From: Thermomonas sp. S9
Lineage (GTDB): Bacteria > Pseudomonadota > Gammaproteobacteria > Xanthomonadales > Xanthomonadaceae
Assembly (NCBI RefSeq): GCF_024704365.1
Contig: NZ_JAJDFY010000001.1
Coordinates: 1,965,001 to 2,029,000, forward strand
Reading direction: 5' to 3'
Length of the DNA: 64,000 nucleotides
Within the stretch, counting starts at the first letter, position 1, and each line of letters opens with the position of its first letter. A program made the translations under genes and the position numbers. Below are positions 35,420 through 43,860 of this stretch, piece after piece. The notes beneath the pieces are model-generated. The model saw nothing but the letters and a program-made list of their open reading frames with translations, was not told the DNA's origin and did no database searches.

Positions 35420-36802
35420 TCAGTCCAGCAATTTGCCTGGATTCATGATCCCCTTCGGATCCAGCGCCGCCTTGATGCCGCGCATCGCCGCGATTTCCGC
35501 CGCACTGCGCGTGCACCACAGGTAGGGCTTCTTCACCAGGCCGATGCCGTGCTCGGCGGAGATGCTGCCGCCATGCCGCTGCAACAGCTCGGCCAGCAAT
35601 CGGGTCACGCGCTCGCAGTCGGCCACGAACTCCGCCTGCGCGGCGGCCTCCGGCTTGAGGATGTTGATGTGCAGGTTGCCGTCGCCGATGTGGCCGAACC
35701 AGACCACCTCGAACTGCGGGTACTCGCGCGCCAGCAGCGCCTGCGCCTCGGCCAGGAACGCCGGCATCGCCGCGACCCGCACCGACACGTCGTTCTTGTA
35801 CGGCAGGTATTTCGCCAGACTTTCGGTGATGCCCTCGCGCAGGCGCCACAGCTGGGCCGCCTGCGCCTGGCTACCAGCGATCACGCCGTCGCTGGCCAGC
35901 CCCTGCGCGAGGCACTGCTCGAATGCGGCTAGCGCCGCGGCCTCGCTGGCCTCGTCCGCGGCGAACTCGGTGACGACGTAGAACGGGTGGACCGTATCGA
36001 ACGGCGCCTGCGCGCCGTGGGCCAGCACGTGCCGCAGCGCGACGTCGGTGAAGAATTCGAACGCCTGCAGCGGCAGGCGGTGGCGGAAGGCCGAAAACAC
36101 CTGCATCAGGGCGTCGAAGCCGGGCAGCGCCAGCAGCATCACCCGGGTCGGCGGCGGCGGGTCGGTGAGCCGCAAGGTCGCCTCCACCACGATCCCCAGG
36201 GTGCCCTCCGCACCGATCATGAGGTGGCGCAGGTCATAGCCGCTGGAATTCTTCACCAGGGCGCGGCCGAGCTCCAGCACCTCGCCACTGGCCACCACCA
36301 CTTTCAGGCCGGCGATCCAGTCGCGGGTGTTGCCATAGCGCACCACCCGGATGCCGCCGGCATTGGTCGAAATAGTGCCGCCGATGGTGCACGAGCCGCG
36401 CGCGGCGAAATCCACCGGGTACTGCAGGCCCTGCGCGCGCGCCGCCTCCTGCGCCAGCTGCAGCGGAATGCCGGCCTGCACGGTGAGGGTGCGGTCCACC
36501 GGGTCGAAGCCCAGCACCTGGTTCATGCGTTCGAGGCTGACCACCAGCTCGCCGCTGGCGGCAACCGCGCCCCCCGACAGCCCGGTGCGCCCGCCCGAGG
36601 GCACTAGCGCCACGCCTTCGGCGTTCGCCCAGCGCACGATTGCCTGCACCTGCTCCACGCTGGCCGGCTGCGCGATGGCCAGCGGTGCCGGCGTCCAGCG
36701 CCGGGTCCAGTCGCGGCCATAGTGCGCCAGGTCGGCGGGATCGGTGAGCAGGCGCAGCGCAGGCGCGGCGGCACGCAGCGAGGCAAGGCGGGCGTCGGTC
36801 AT
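35420..36802 (-). CDS. FAD-linked D-2-hydroxyacid dehydrogenase, probably D-2-hydroxyglutarate dehydrogenase
   Basis: 460 residues: FAD_binding_4 domain (VPSGGRTGLSGGAVAASG, GGTISTNAGGIRVVRYGNTRDW, MIGAEGTLGIVVEATLRL) and a C-terminal FAD-oxidase domain with the metal site HIGDGNLHIN and SISAEHGIG. D-lactate and glycolate oxidases share this layout. The divergent neighbour is serA. In Pseudomonas, SerA makes D-2-hydroxyglutarate while reoxidising NADH and this enzyme recycles it, so that substrate is the best guess. Start ATG at 36802. Confidence 0.82.
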   Translation of the reverse strand: MTDARLASLRAAAPALRLLTDPADLAHYGRDWTRRWTPAPLAIAQPASVEQVQAIVRWANAEGVALVPSGGRTGLSGGAVAASGELVVSLERMNQVLGFDPVDRTLTVQAGIPLQLAQEAARAQGLQYPVDFAARGSCTIGGTISTNAGGIRVVRYGNTRDWIAGLKVVVASGEVLELGRALVKNSSGYDLRHLMIGAEGTLGIVVEATLRLTDPPPPTRVMLLALPGFDALMQVFSAFRHRLPLQAFEFFTDVALRHVLAHGAQAPFDTVHPFYVVTEFAADEASEAAALAAFEQCLAQGLASDGVIAGSQAQAAQLWRLREGITESLAKYLPYKNDVSVRVAAMPAFLAEAQALLAREYPQFEVVWFGHIGDGNLHINILKPEAAAQAEFVADCERVTRLLAELLQRHGGSISAEHGIGLVKKPYLWCTRSAAEIAAMRGIKAALDPKGIMNPGKLLD

Positions 36803-36919
36803 GGCGGGCGCGAAGCCGTGTGGACGAGGCCGGACCATAGCATGCCGCAGCGCAACAACGCGGCCGGTTTCTGGCTATAGTCGGCGCTCGTTTCCCCATC
36901 GCTCCGCCCGCACCCCGCC

Positions 36920-38164
36920 ATGCCGCCGAAGAGCAAAACCTCGTTCCCGAAACAGGACATCCGCGTGCTGCTACTGGAGGGCATCAGCGCCAGCGCGGTG
37001 GAGGCCTTCCGCGCGGCCGGCTACACCCAGATCGAAACCCATTCCAAGGCGCTGCCAGCCGACAAGCTCAAGGAGCGTATCGCCCATGCGCACATCCTCG
37101 GCATCCGCTCACGCACGCAGCTGACCGCCGAGGTACTGGCCGAGGCCAGGCGCCTGATCGCGATCGGCTGTTTCTGCATCGGCACCAACCAGGTGGACCT
37201 GGACGCGGCCGAACTGGCCGGCATCCCGGTGTTCAACGCGCCCTACTCCAACACCCGCAGCGTGGCCGAACTGGTGGTGGCGCAGGCGGTGATGCTGATG
37301 CGCGGGATCCCGCAGAAGAACGCGCAGTGCCACCGCGGGATCTGGGACAAATCCGCTTCCGGCAGCCACGAGGTGCGCGGCAAGACGCTGGGGATCATCG
37401 GCTACGGCCACATCGGCACCCAGGTCGGTGTGCTGGCGGAAGCGCTCGGAATGCGGGTGATCTTCCATGACATCCAGACCAAGCTGGCGCTGGGCAACGC
37501 GCAGCCGGCCGCGGGGCTGGATGATCTGCTCACGCAGGCAGACGTGGTGACGCTGCACGTGCCGGAGACCCCGGCGACGCAGTGGATGATCGACTCCGAA
37601 AAGCTGGACCTGATGAAGCCGGGCGCGCATCTGATCAACGCTTCGCGCGGCAGCGTGGTGGTGATCGACGCGCTGGTCGCGGCGCTGGGCGCGGGCCACC
37701 TGGCCGGGGCCGCGGTGGACGTGTTCCCGGCCGAGCCGGAGGCCAACGGGCCCGGCTTCGAGTCGCGCCTGCGCGGCTTCGACAACGTGCTGCTCACTCC
37801 GCACGTGGGCGGCAGCACGCTGGAGGCGCAGGACAACATCGGCACCGAGGTCGCCGCCAAGCTGATCCGCTACAGCGACAACGGCAGCACCCTGTCGGCG
37901 GTGAACTTCCCAGAAGTGGCGCTGCCCGAGCACGCCGGCAGCCGGCGGTTGCTGCACATCCACCGCAACGTGCCGGGCATGCTCTCGCAGGTCAACGAGG
38001 TGTTCGGCCGGCATGCGATCAACATCGACGGCCAGTTCCTGCGCACCCACCCGAAGGTGGGCTACGTGGTGATCGACGTGGCCGCCAGCAAGGCGCAGGC
38101 CAGCGCGCTGCGCGAGGAGCTGGCGGCGATTCCCGGCACCCTGCGCACGCGCGTGCTGTACTGA
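36920..38164 (+). CDS. serA: D-3-phosphoglycerate dehydrogenase
   Basis: 414 residues, first enzyme of serine synthesis. NAD site LGIIGYGHIGTQVGVLAEALG; catalytic R in NASRGSVVVID; E in AVDVFPAEPEANG; H in LLTPHVGGSTLEAQ. A C-terminal ACT domain (LLHIHRNVPGMLSQVNEVFG) is the serine feedback site. It diverges from the D-2-hydroxyglutarate dehydrogenase candidate over 117 bp that contains a TATAGT box. Confidence 0.95.
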   Translation: MPPKSKTSFPKQDIRVLLLEGISASAVEAFRAAGYTQIETHSKALPADKLKERIAHAHILGIRSRTQLTAEVLAEARRLIAIGCFCIGTNQVDLDAAELAGIPVFNAPYSNTRSVAELVVAQAVMLMRGIPQKNAQCHRGIWDKSASGSHEVRGKTLGIIGYGHIGTQVGVLAEALGMRVIFHDIQTKLALGNAQPAAGLDDLLTQADVVTLHVPETPATQWMIDSEKLDLMKPGAHLINASRGSVVVIDALVAALGAGHLAGAAVDVFPAEPEANGPGFESRLRGFDNVLLTPHVGGSTLEAQDNIGTEVAAKLIRYSDNGSTLSAVNFPEVALPEHAGSRRLLHIHRNVPGMLSQVNEVFGRHAINIDGQFLRTHPKVGYVVIDVAASKAQASALREELAAIPGTLRTRVLY

Positions 38165-38167
38165 CCG

Positions 38168-38728
38168 CTACCGCGCGTCCTGCCGTCGCGCTCTCCACTT
38201 GCCCGCCATGCGCCGCAGCGAGGTATCCGCCGCCGGATCGATCGCCAGTGCATCGATACCGCGCCAGGCCAGATCCAGCGACTCGGGGCTGACCACGAAG
38301 TCCTCGCGCTCGCCAGCATGCGCCACATAGCGCACGTCGTAATGCCAGTGACCCGGCACGCCCTTGTGCTCGGGGATCCAGTGGCGATCCAGATCGAAAA
38401 TGTCCGGGGCGATGTGTAATCCCGCAAGCCCCGACTCCTCCTCGGCCTCGCGCAGCGCCACCTGCACCAGGTCGTGTTCGCCATCCGCATGCCCACCGAG
38501 CTGCAGCCACATGCCCAGCTTGCGGTGGTGGGTCAGCAGCACGCGCTCACCAGTGCGATCCACCAGCCAGCACGAGGCGGTGAAATGCCCGGCCAGGCGC
38601 TCGCGCCGGAACGGATCCCCGGTATCCGCCAGCAGTTCGCGGAACAGCGCCACCGTCTCCTGCTCGCCGGGATGGCGAGAGGCGTAATCGTCCAGTGCGG
38701 CAGAAAACCCGGCATCTTCGGCGCGCAT
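38168..38728 (-). CDS. NUDIX hydrolase
   Basis: 186 residues. The NUDIX box is GGHADGEHDLVQVALREAEEESGL with the REAEEESG metal-binding core. The N-terminal half (FRELLADTGDPFRRERLAGHFTASCWLVD) is the form seen in stand-alone NUDIX proteins of unknown substrate. The start at 38728 has GGGAGAG upstream. It ends 3 bases from serA, converging. Confidence 0.85.
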   Translation of the reverse strand: MRAEDAGFSAALDDYASRHPGEQETVALFRELLADTGDPFRRERLAGHFTASCWLVDRTGERVLLTHHRKLGMWLQLGGHADGEHDLVQVALREAEEESGLAGLHIAPDIFDLDRHWIPEHKGVPGHWHYDVRYVAHAGEREDFVVSPESLDLAWRGIDALAIDPAADTSLRRMAGKWRARRQDAR

Positions 38729-38783
38729 CGCTCTCTCCCTGAAAATGAATGCGCCGCATTATCCCGCGCCCTGACCGCCGGCG

Positions 38784-38812
38784 CTTGTGCCGGCGCCCCT
38801 TCAGCGTATAAG
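38784..38812 (+). promoter_or_regulatory. Promoter of the amino acid permease
   Basis: TTGTGC (38785-38790), 16 bases, TATAAG (38807-38812). The -35 lies within a GCCGGC...GCCGGC inverted repeat. The leader to the ATG at 38878 is about 60 bases with GGGGAG before the start. Confidence 0.5.
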
Positions 38813-38877
38813 GTCGGCGGCTTGTGACTGCCCGCGCGGCGGTCATCCATGCACCAGCCAGAGAGGGGAGCCACCTG

Positions 38878-40461
38878 ATGCTGTTCCAGCGAGTCAAACC
38901 GCTCGACAAGATCCTCGAGACCGCCGAAAAGAAATCCCTCACCCGCCAGCTCGGCGCCTTCCAGCTGACCATGCTCGGCATCGGCGCGATCATCGGCACC
39001 GGCATCTTCGTGCTCACCGCCGCGGCGGCACAGAAGGCCGGCCCCGGCATGATGTGGAGCTTCGTGATCGCCGGCGCGGTGTGCGCGGTCGCGGCGCTGT
39101 GCTACTCGGAAATCGCGGCGATGGTGCCGGTGTCCGGTTCCGCCTACACCTACACCTACGCGGTGATGGGCGAGCTGCTGGCGTGGATGGTGGGCTGGGC
39201 GCTGATCCTGGAATACGCGGTCGCTGCCTCCGCGGTCTCGGTCGGCTGGTCCGGCTATTTCATGGGGCTGGTGAAAAGCGCGACCGGGTTCGAACTGCCC
39301 GCCGCGCTGGCCGCGGGCCCGGCGTGGTCGTTCGCCAACGGCATCCCGCACGTCGATTTCAGCCACGGCATGTTCAACCTGCCGGCGGTGGTGATCGCGC
39401 TGGCGGTCACCGGCCTGCTGGTGATCGGCACCACCGAGAGCGCGCGCGTCAACGCGATCCTGGTGGCGATCAAGATCACCGCGCTGACCGCGTTCATCGC
39501 GCTGACCCTGCCGGTCATCAACGGTGCCCACTTCGAGCCGTTCGCGCCCAACGGGTGGTTCGGCAACGGCAACGGCGCGGGGCTGGGGATCGTCGGCGCC
39601 GCCGCCTCGATCTTCTTCGCCTACGTCGGGTTCGACGCGGTCTCCACCGCGGCCGAGGAAACCAGGAACCCGCAGCGCAACGTGCCGATCGGCCTGATCG
39701 GCAGCCTGGCGGTGTGCACCATCTTCTACCTGCTGGTGGCCGCCGGTGCGGTGGGCGCGATCGGCGCCCAGCCGACCGCCCCCGGCGTGCAGCCCGGCAC
39801 GCCGGAGTTCGTCGCCCAGTGCCAGGCGCTGCTGGCACAGGGCCAGCAGCCGCTGGTCTGCTCCAACGAGGCGCTGGCGCACGTGCTGCGCATGCTGAAC
39901 CACCCGCGCGTGGGCGACATGGTGGGTCTGGCCGCCAACCTGGCGCTGCCTTCGGTGATCCTGATGATGCTCTACGGGCAGACCCGCATCTTCTTCGTGA
40001 TGGCGCGCGACGGCCTGCTGCCCGAGGCCCTGTCGGACGTGCATCCCAAGTGGAAGACCCCGCACAAGGTCACCCTCATCACCGGCGTGTTCGTGGCGAT
40101 CGCCGCGGCGCTGTTCCCGGTGGGCCAGCTGGCCGACATCTCCAACTCCGGCACCCTGTTCGCCTTCTTCATGGTGGCACTGGCAGTGCTGATGCTGCGG
40201 GTCAAGGATCCGGGCCGCCACCGTCCTTTCCGCACCCCGCTGGTGTGGATCGTGGCGCCGCTGGCCGCGGCCGGCACCGTGTTCCTGTTCGTCAACCTGC
40301 CGTTCGAGGCGAAGATGGTGCTGCCGGTCTGGGGTGGCATCGGGCTGGTGCTGTACTTCCTCTACGGCTTCCGCAAGAGCCACCTCGGCCGCGGCGTGGT
40401 GGAGGTGCACGAGGGCGATGCCGGCATCCCGCCGAAGCCGGTGCCGCCGATCGAGGACTGA
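38878..40461 (+). CDS. Cationic amino acid transporter, APC superfamily
   Basis: 527 residues, 12-14 hydrophobic segments. The first begins LGAFQLTMLGIGAIIGTGIFVLT, the unwound GIGAIIGTG of APC carriers; FFAYVGFDAVSTAAEETRNPQRNVPIGL is the conserved loop of the CAT family. ATG 38878 has a good ribosome site; a GTG at 38824 is in frame but less likely. Substrate not determined from sequence. Confidence 0.88.
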   Translation: MLFQRVKPLDKILETAEKKSLTRQLGAFQLTMLGIGAIIGTGIFVLTAAAAQKAGPGMMWSFVIAGAVCAVAALCYSEIAAMVPVSGSAYTYTYAVMGELLAWMVGWALILEYAVAASAVSVGWSGYFMGLVKSATGFELPAALAAGPAWSFANGIPHVDFSHGMFNLPAVVIALAVTGLLVIGTTESARVNAILVAIKITALTAFIALTLPVINGAHFEPFAPNGWFGNGNGAGLGIVGAAASIFFAYVGFDAVSTAAEETRNPQRNVPIGLIGSLAVCTIFYLLVAAGAVGAIGAQPTAPGVQPGTPEFVAQCQALLAQGQQPLVCSNEALAHVLRMLNHPRVGDMVGLAANLALPSVILMMLYGQTRIFFVMARDGLLPEALSDVHPKWKTPHKVTLITGVFVAIAAALFPVGQLADISNSGTLFAFFMVALAVLMLRVKDPGRHRPFRTPLVWIVAPLAAAGTVFLFVNLPFEAKMVLPVWGGIGLVLYFLYGFRKSHLGRGVVEVHEGDAGIPPKPVPPIED

Positions 40462-40499
40462 ACCGTCCTGCCAGCCAGGCAGTCCGGCAGCCACCAAAA

Positions 40500-40525
40500 C
40501 GAACGGCGCCCTGCGGCGCCGTTCG
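40500..40525. terminator. Bidirectional terminator between the permease and HiPIP genes
   Basis: CGAACGGCGCC and its complement form an 11-bp perfect stem around CTGC. On the minus strand it is followed by TTTTGG, on the plus strand by CTTATG. It serves two convergent genes. Confidence 0.75.
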
Positions 40526-40582
40526 CTTATGCAGGAAGCGCGGCGAAAACACCGCAAGCGGCGAAGGATGCCGCCGCCGTGC

Positions 40583-40900
40583 TCAGACCTTCTTCGCCCA
40601 GGCGCTGCACCAGCCCTTGGCCGCCACACTGTTCTTCGGGAACAGCTGGCAGGGGCCATAGGCCGCACCAGCGGCGCCTTTGTAGAAATTGCAGTTGGCG
40701 CAGTGGCTGCCCGGCTTGAACGCCGGATGCTTGACTGCGGCGGCATCCTCGGTATAGGCCAGCGCCTTGGCGGCAGGGTCGGCCGGGGTCAGCTTCGGCA
40801 GGTCGGCCGCCTGCGCCGAGAGGGTGCGCAGCACCAGCGGGGCCGCGGCGGCAGCAGCAGCGAGTGTCACGAAACGGCGGCGGGAACGATCGAACGTCAT
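40583..40900 (-). CDS. High-potential iron-sulfur protein, Tat-exported
   Basis: 105 residues. The N-terminus MTFDRSRRRFVTLAAAAAAAPLVL carries a twin-arginine signal ending AQAA. The mature part has the four [4Fe-4S] cysteines: CANC, CQLF and WCSAW, with the family's aromatic YKGA. HiPIPs are periplasmic electron carriers to terminal oxidases or reaction centres. An FNR-like box lies 61-74 bases upstream of the ATG. Confidence 0.92.
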   Translation of the reverse strand: MTFDRSRRRFVTLAAAAAAAPLVLRTLSAQAADLPKLTPADPAAKALAYTEDAAAVKHPAFKPGSHCANCNFYKGAAGAAYGPCQLFPKNSVAAKGWCSAWAKKV

Positions 40901-40933
40901 GGCGAGCCTCGAGGCGTGGCGGGATATGCGGGC

Positions 40934-40974
40934 AGCTTACGCCAGCGGGAGGCGCCGGCACTGATCCTGGTCAA
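40934..40974 (-). promoter_or_regulatory. FNR/ANR-type box and -10 of the HiPIP gene
   Basis: CTGATCCTGGTCAA (40961-40974) fits TTGAT-N4-ATCAA at 8 of 10 positions and is nearly identical to the box at 28837. On the minus strand TAAGCT (40934-40939) is a plausible -10; the start it predicts puts the box centre near -41. Confidence 0.5.
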
Positions 40975-41030
40975 ACCGCGGCGATGGCCTCCTGCATTAT
41001 CCTATTTCACTTACCTGCCCTGCCCCCTGC

Positions 41031-41696
41031 ATGCACGACCACGAACGCGCCGCCCGCCAGTCGCTGATCGACCACTGCCGGGCGATGAACGCCAGCGGGC
41101 TGTCGCTGCACAAGTCCGGCAACGCCAGCCTGCGCTGGGGCAAGGGGCTGCTGATCACGCCCACCGGACGCGCCTATGACCGCCTGCTGCCGGAGGACAT
41201 CGTGTATCTCGACGCGGATGGCACCTGCCCGCCTGGGCAGTTGCTCCCGTCCAGCGAATGGCGCTTTCACGTCGATATCCTGAACGCGTTTCCGGACATG
41301 AACGCGGTGGTGCACGTGCATTCCACCCATGCCACCGCGCTGGCCTGCCTGGGCGAGGGGATCCCGGCCTTCCATTACATGGTCGCGGTGGCCGGCGGCG
41401 ACCGCATCCCCTGCGCCGAGTACGCCACCTTCGGCACCGCCGCGCTGTCGGACAACGTGCTGCGCGCGCTGGATGGCGGCCTGCGCGCCTGCCTGATGGC
41501 CAACCACGGCCAGGTGGCGACCGGCAAGACCCTGGCCGACGCCTATGCCCTGGCGGAAGAAGTCGAAAACCTGGCCCGCCAGTACCTGCTGGCGCGCAGC
41601 CTGGGCCCGACGCGCAACCTGCCGCCGGAGGAAATGGCCGTGGTGCTGGAGAAGTTCAAGTACTACGGCCAGCAGCGCACGCCAGAACGCGGCTGA
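41031..41696 (+). CDS. Class II aldolase, L-fuculose-phosphate aldolase type
   Basis: 221 residues of the class II aldolase/adducin family. Zinc ligands are in VVHVHSTHATAL (H-x-H) and MANHGQVATG; E in LPSSEWRFH. It stands just upstream of mtnB, a second member of the family, with a 57-base gap. It may act on fuculose- or ribulose-phosphate, or on 5-deoxy-ribulose-1-phosphate, a side product of radical-SAM and SAM metabolism disposed of beside methionine salvage. Substrate is uncertain. Confidence 0.82.
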   Translation: MHDHERAARQSLIDHCRAMNASGLSLHKSGNASLRWGKGLLITPTGRAYDRLLPEDIVYLDADGTCPPGQLLPSSEWRFHVDILNAFPDMNAVVHVHSTHATALACLGEGIPAFHYMVAVAGGDRIPCAEYATFGTAALSDNVLRALDGGLRACLMANHGQVATGKTLADAYALAEEVENLARQYLLARSLGPTRNLPPEEMAVVLEKFKYYGQQRTPERG

Positions 41697-41753
41697 CCGT
41701 CCTGCTGCCGAATCGTCATATGGATGCGGCACCGCAGCCGCTACACTGCGCGC

Positions 41754-42392
41754 ATGGATACCCCCGCCTTCGACCACACCCTGTTCGCCGGCTGCGCCGC
41801 GCAGATCATCCAGCACACCCGCGAGCTGGCCGCGCGCGGCTGGACCCCGGCCACCGCCGGCAATTTCTCGATCCGGATGAGCCCGGAGCACGCGGCCATC
41901 ACCATTTCCGGCAAGGACAAGGGGCGCCTGACCGAGGCCGACATCATGGTGGTGGACATGGCCAACAATCCGGTCGCCACCCACCACCGGCCATCGGCGG
42001 AAGCCGCGCTGCACACGCACCTGTACCGCAAGTTCCCGGACGTGGGCGCGGTGCTGCATACCCACTCGCCCACCCAGACCATCGCCGGCCTGCTGTACGC
42101 CGACCAGGGCCGGGTGCGCCTGCACGGCTACGAGCTGTTCAAGGCCCTGCGCGGGCACACCACCCACGAGGCCGAGGTGGACCTGCCGGTGGTGCCGAAC
42201 GCGCAGGACATGGACGTGCTGACCGCCAGCGTGGACGCCGTGCTGGAGCATCCCGGCACCTGGGGCTACCTGATCGCCGGCCACGGTCTGTACGCCTGGG
42301 GCCGCGACATCAACGAGGCGCGCCGGCATCTGGACGCGTTCGAGTTCATGCTCGGCTGCGAGCTGGAAATGCGCCGCCTGGGCGCACGCTGA
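41754..42392 (+). CDS. mtnB: Methylthioribulose-1-phosphate dehydratase
   Basis: 212 residues, class II aldolase fold used as a dehydratase. [33 protein letters not shown] and [10 protein letters not shown] are the metal and active-site segments of the MtnB group. Second-last carbon-skeleton step family of the methionine salvage pathway; mtnD and mtnC follow at once, and mtnA is not in the window. Confidence 0.93.
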   Translation: MDTPAFDHTLFAGCAAQIIQHTRELAARGWTPATAGNFSIRMSPEHAAITISGKDKGRLTEADIMVVDMANNPVATHHRPSAEAALHTHLYRKFPDVGAVLHTHSPTQTIAGLLYADQGRVRLHGYELFKALRGHTTHEAEVDLPVVPNAQDMDVLTASVDAVLEHPGTWGYLIAGHGLYAWGRDINEARRHLDAFEFMLGCELEMRRLGAR

Positions 42393-42411
42393 TTTGCGGA
42401 GGACGATGGCG

Positions 42412-42969
42412 ATGAGCCGTTTGCGCATCTTCGACGAACACACCCCCGACTCCCCGCTGCTGGCCACCACCGCGTTCGAGGCCATGGCGGCCGAGCTGGC
42501 CCGCATCGGGGTGCAGCTGGAGCGCTGGCAGCCGGCGCGTGCGGTGCGGCCGGGCGATCCGCCCGAAACGATCATGGCCGCCTACCGCACCGACATCGAC
42601 CGCTTGGTCGCCGCACGCGGCTTCCAGAGCGTGGACGTGGTCAGCATCGCCCCGGACAATCCGCAGAAGGACGCGCTGCGCGCCAAGTTCCTCGACGAGC
42701 ACTTCCACAAGGAAGACGAAGTGCGCTTCTTCGTGGCCGGCAGCGGGCTGTTCACCCTGCACGTGGGCGACAGGGTGTACGAGGTGCTGTGCGAGGCCGG
42801 CGACCTGATCGCGGTGCCGGACGGCATGACCCACTGGTTCGACATGGGCCCGATGCCCAGCTTCGTGGCGATCCGCTTCTTCACCACCCCGGACGGCTGG
42901 GTCGGCCACTTCACCGGCACCGACATCGCGCAGCGGTTCCCGCGCTACGAAGTGGGACAAGCGGCGTGA
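42412..42969 (+). CDS. mtnD: Acireductone dioxygenase
   Basis: 185 residues, cupin fold. Metal ligands are H, H and E in [13 protein letters not shown] and H in [10 protein letters not shown]. With Fe(II) it yields the methionine precursor KMTB and formate. The ATG at 42412 is 8 bases after GGAGGA; an ATG at 42406 is too close to it. Its stop overlaps the mtnC start (GTGA). Confidence 0.95.
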   Translation: MSRLRIFDEHTPDSPLLATTAFEAMAAELARIGVQLERWQPARAVRPGDPPETIMAAYRTDIDRLVAARGFQSVDVVSIAPDNPQKDALRAKFLDEHFHKEDEVRFFVAGSGLFTLHVGDRVYEVLCEAGDLIAVPDGMTHWFDMGPMPSFVAIRFFTTPDGWVGHFTGTDIAQRFPRYEVGQAA

Positions 42970-43661
42970 CGACGGCCATCCTCACCGACATCGAAGGGAC
43001 CACCTCCAGCATCTCCTTCGTGCGCGAGGTGCTGTTTCCGTATGCGCGCGACCGCCTGCCGGAGTTCATCCGCGCGCACGGGCGTACGCCGGAGGTACGC
43101 CGCTGGCTGGACGCGGTGGCCATCGAGATCGCCGCCGGCGCCTGCGACGATGGCGTGATCGCCGAGACGATGCAGGGCTGGATCGACCAGGACCGCAAGC
43201 ACACCGCGCTGAAGGCGCTGCAGGGGATGATCTGGGAGGCCGGGTACCGCGAGGGCGATTTCACCGCCCCGCTCTACCCCGACGTGCTGCCCGCGCTGCA
43301 GGCCTGGCACGCGGCCGGGCACCGGCTGGCGGTGTATTCCTCCGGTTCGGTGCCAGCACAGAAGCTGCTGTTTTCGCATACCGAGGCCGGCGATCTCACC
43401 CCGCTGTTTTCCGGCTTTTTCGACACCGAGATTGGCGGCAAGCGCGAGGCCGCCAGCTACCGCGCGATCGCGGACCGTCTCGGGCAGGCGCCGGAGACGG
43501 TCCTGTTCCTGTCCGACGTGGTGGAGGAGCTGGACGCCGCGCGCGCGGCCGGGCTGCGCACCACCCTGCTCGACCGCGCGCAGGACTACCCGCAACCGCG
43601 GCTGGGCGAAGCCATCCACGGGCACCCGCGCGCGGAATCGTTCGCGCAGATCGCGCCCTGA
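42966..43661 (+). CDS. mtnC: Enolase-phosphatase E1
   Basis: 231 residues, HAD superfamily: [25 protein letters not shown] is the E1 signature, with [16 protein letters not shown] (motif II), GGKREAASY (motif III Lys) and [13 protein letters not shown] (motif IV). It enolises and dephosphorylates diketo-methylthiopentyl phosphate for MtnD. Starts with GTG overlapping the mtnD stop. Confidence 0.95.
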   Translation: MTTAILTDIEGTTSSISFVREVLFPYARDRLPEFIRAHGRTPEVRRWLDAVAIEIAAGACDDGVIAETMQGWIDQDRKHTALKALQGMIWEAGYREGDFTAPLYPDVLPALQAWHAAGHRLAVYSSGSVPAQKLLFSHTEAGDLTPLFSGFFDTEIGGKREAASYRAIADRLGQAPETVLFLSDVVEELDAARAAGLRTTLLDRAQDYPQPRLGEAIHGHPRAESFAQIAP

Positions 43662-43687
43662 GGCAGGCCGCCGGTGCCGCGGCCGTT

Positions 43688-43716
43688 CCCGTTCGCGGCA
43701 CGCCTGTCGAACCACG
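43688..43716. repeat. Dispersed repeat copy 1
   Basis: CCCGTTCGCGGCACGCCTGT followed by CGAACCACG. It matches the second copy 90 bases downstream at 25 of 29 positions. The family CGTTCG...CGAACCACG with an internal CCTGTCGAA is a frequent intergenic repeat in Xanthomonadaceae. Confidence 0.6.
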
Positions 43717-43777
43717 CATGGGCCATCACGCGCCACCCAACCTCCACAGGCGCATGACGAACCGCGGGCCTTTACAT

Positions 43778-43806
43778 CCCGTTCGTGGTGAGCCTGTCGA
43801 ACCACG
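43778..43806. repeat. Dispersed repeat copy 2
   Basis: CCCGTTCGTGGTGAGCCTGT followed by CGAACCACG. The ends are complementary (CGTTCGTGG...CGAACCACG), so each unit can fold. With copy 1 it fills the gap after mtnC; nothing else is recognised in 43662-43860. Confidence 0.6.
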
Positions 43807-43860
43807 GCCGGGGATGCGAACGAAGCGCGAACGCCGCGCGCCGGCGGGAAATGGGCTCGC

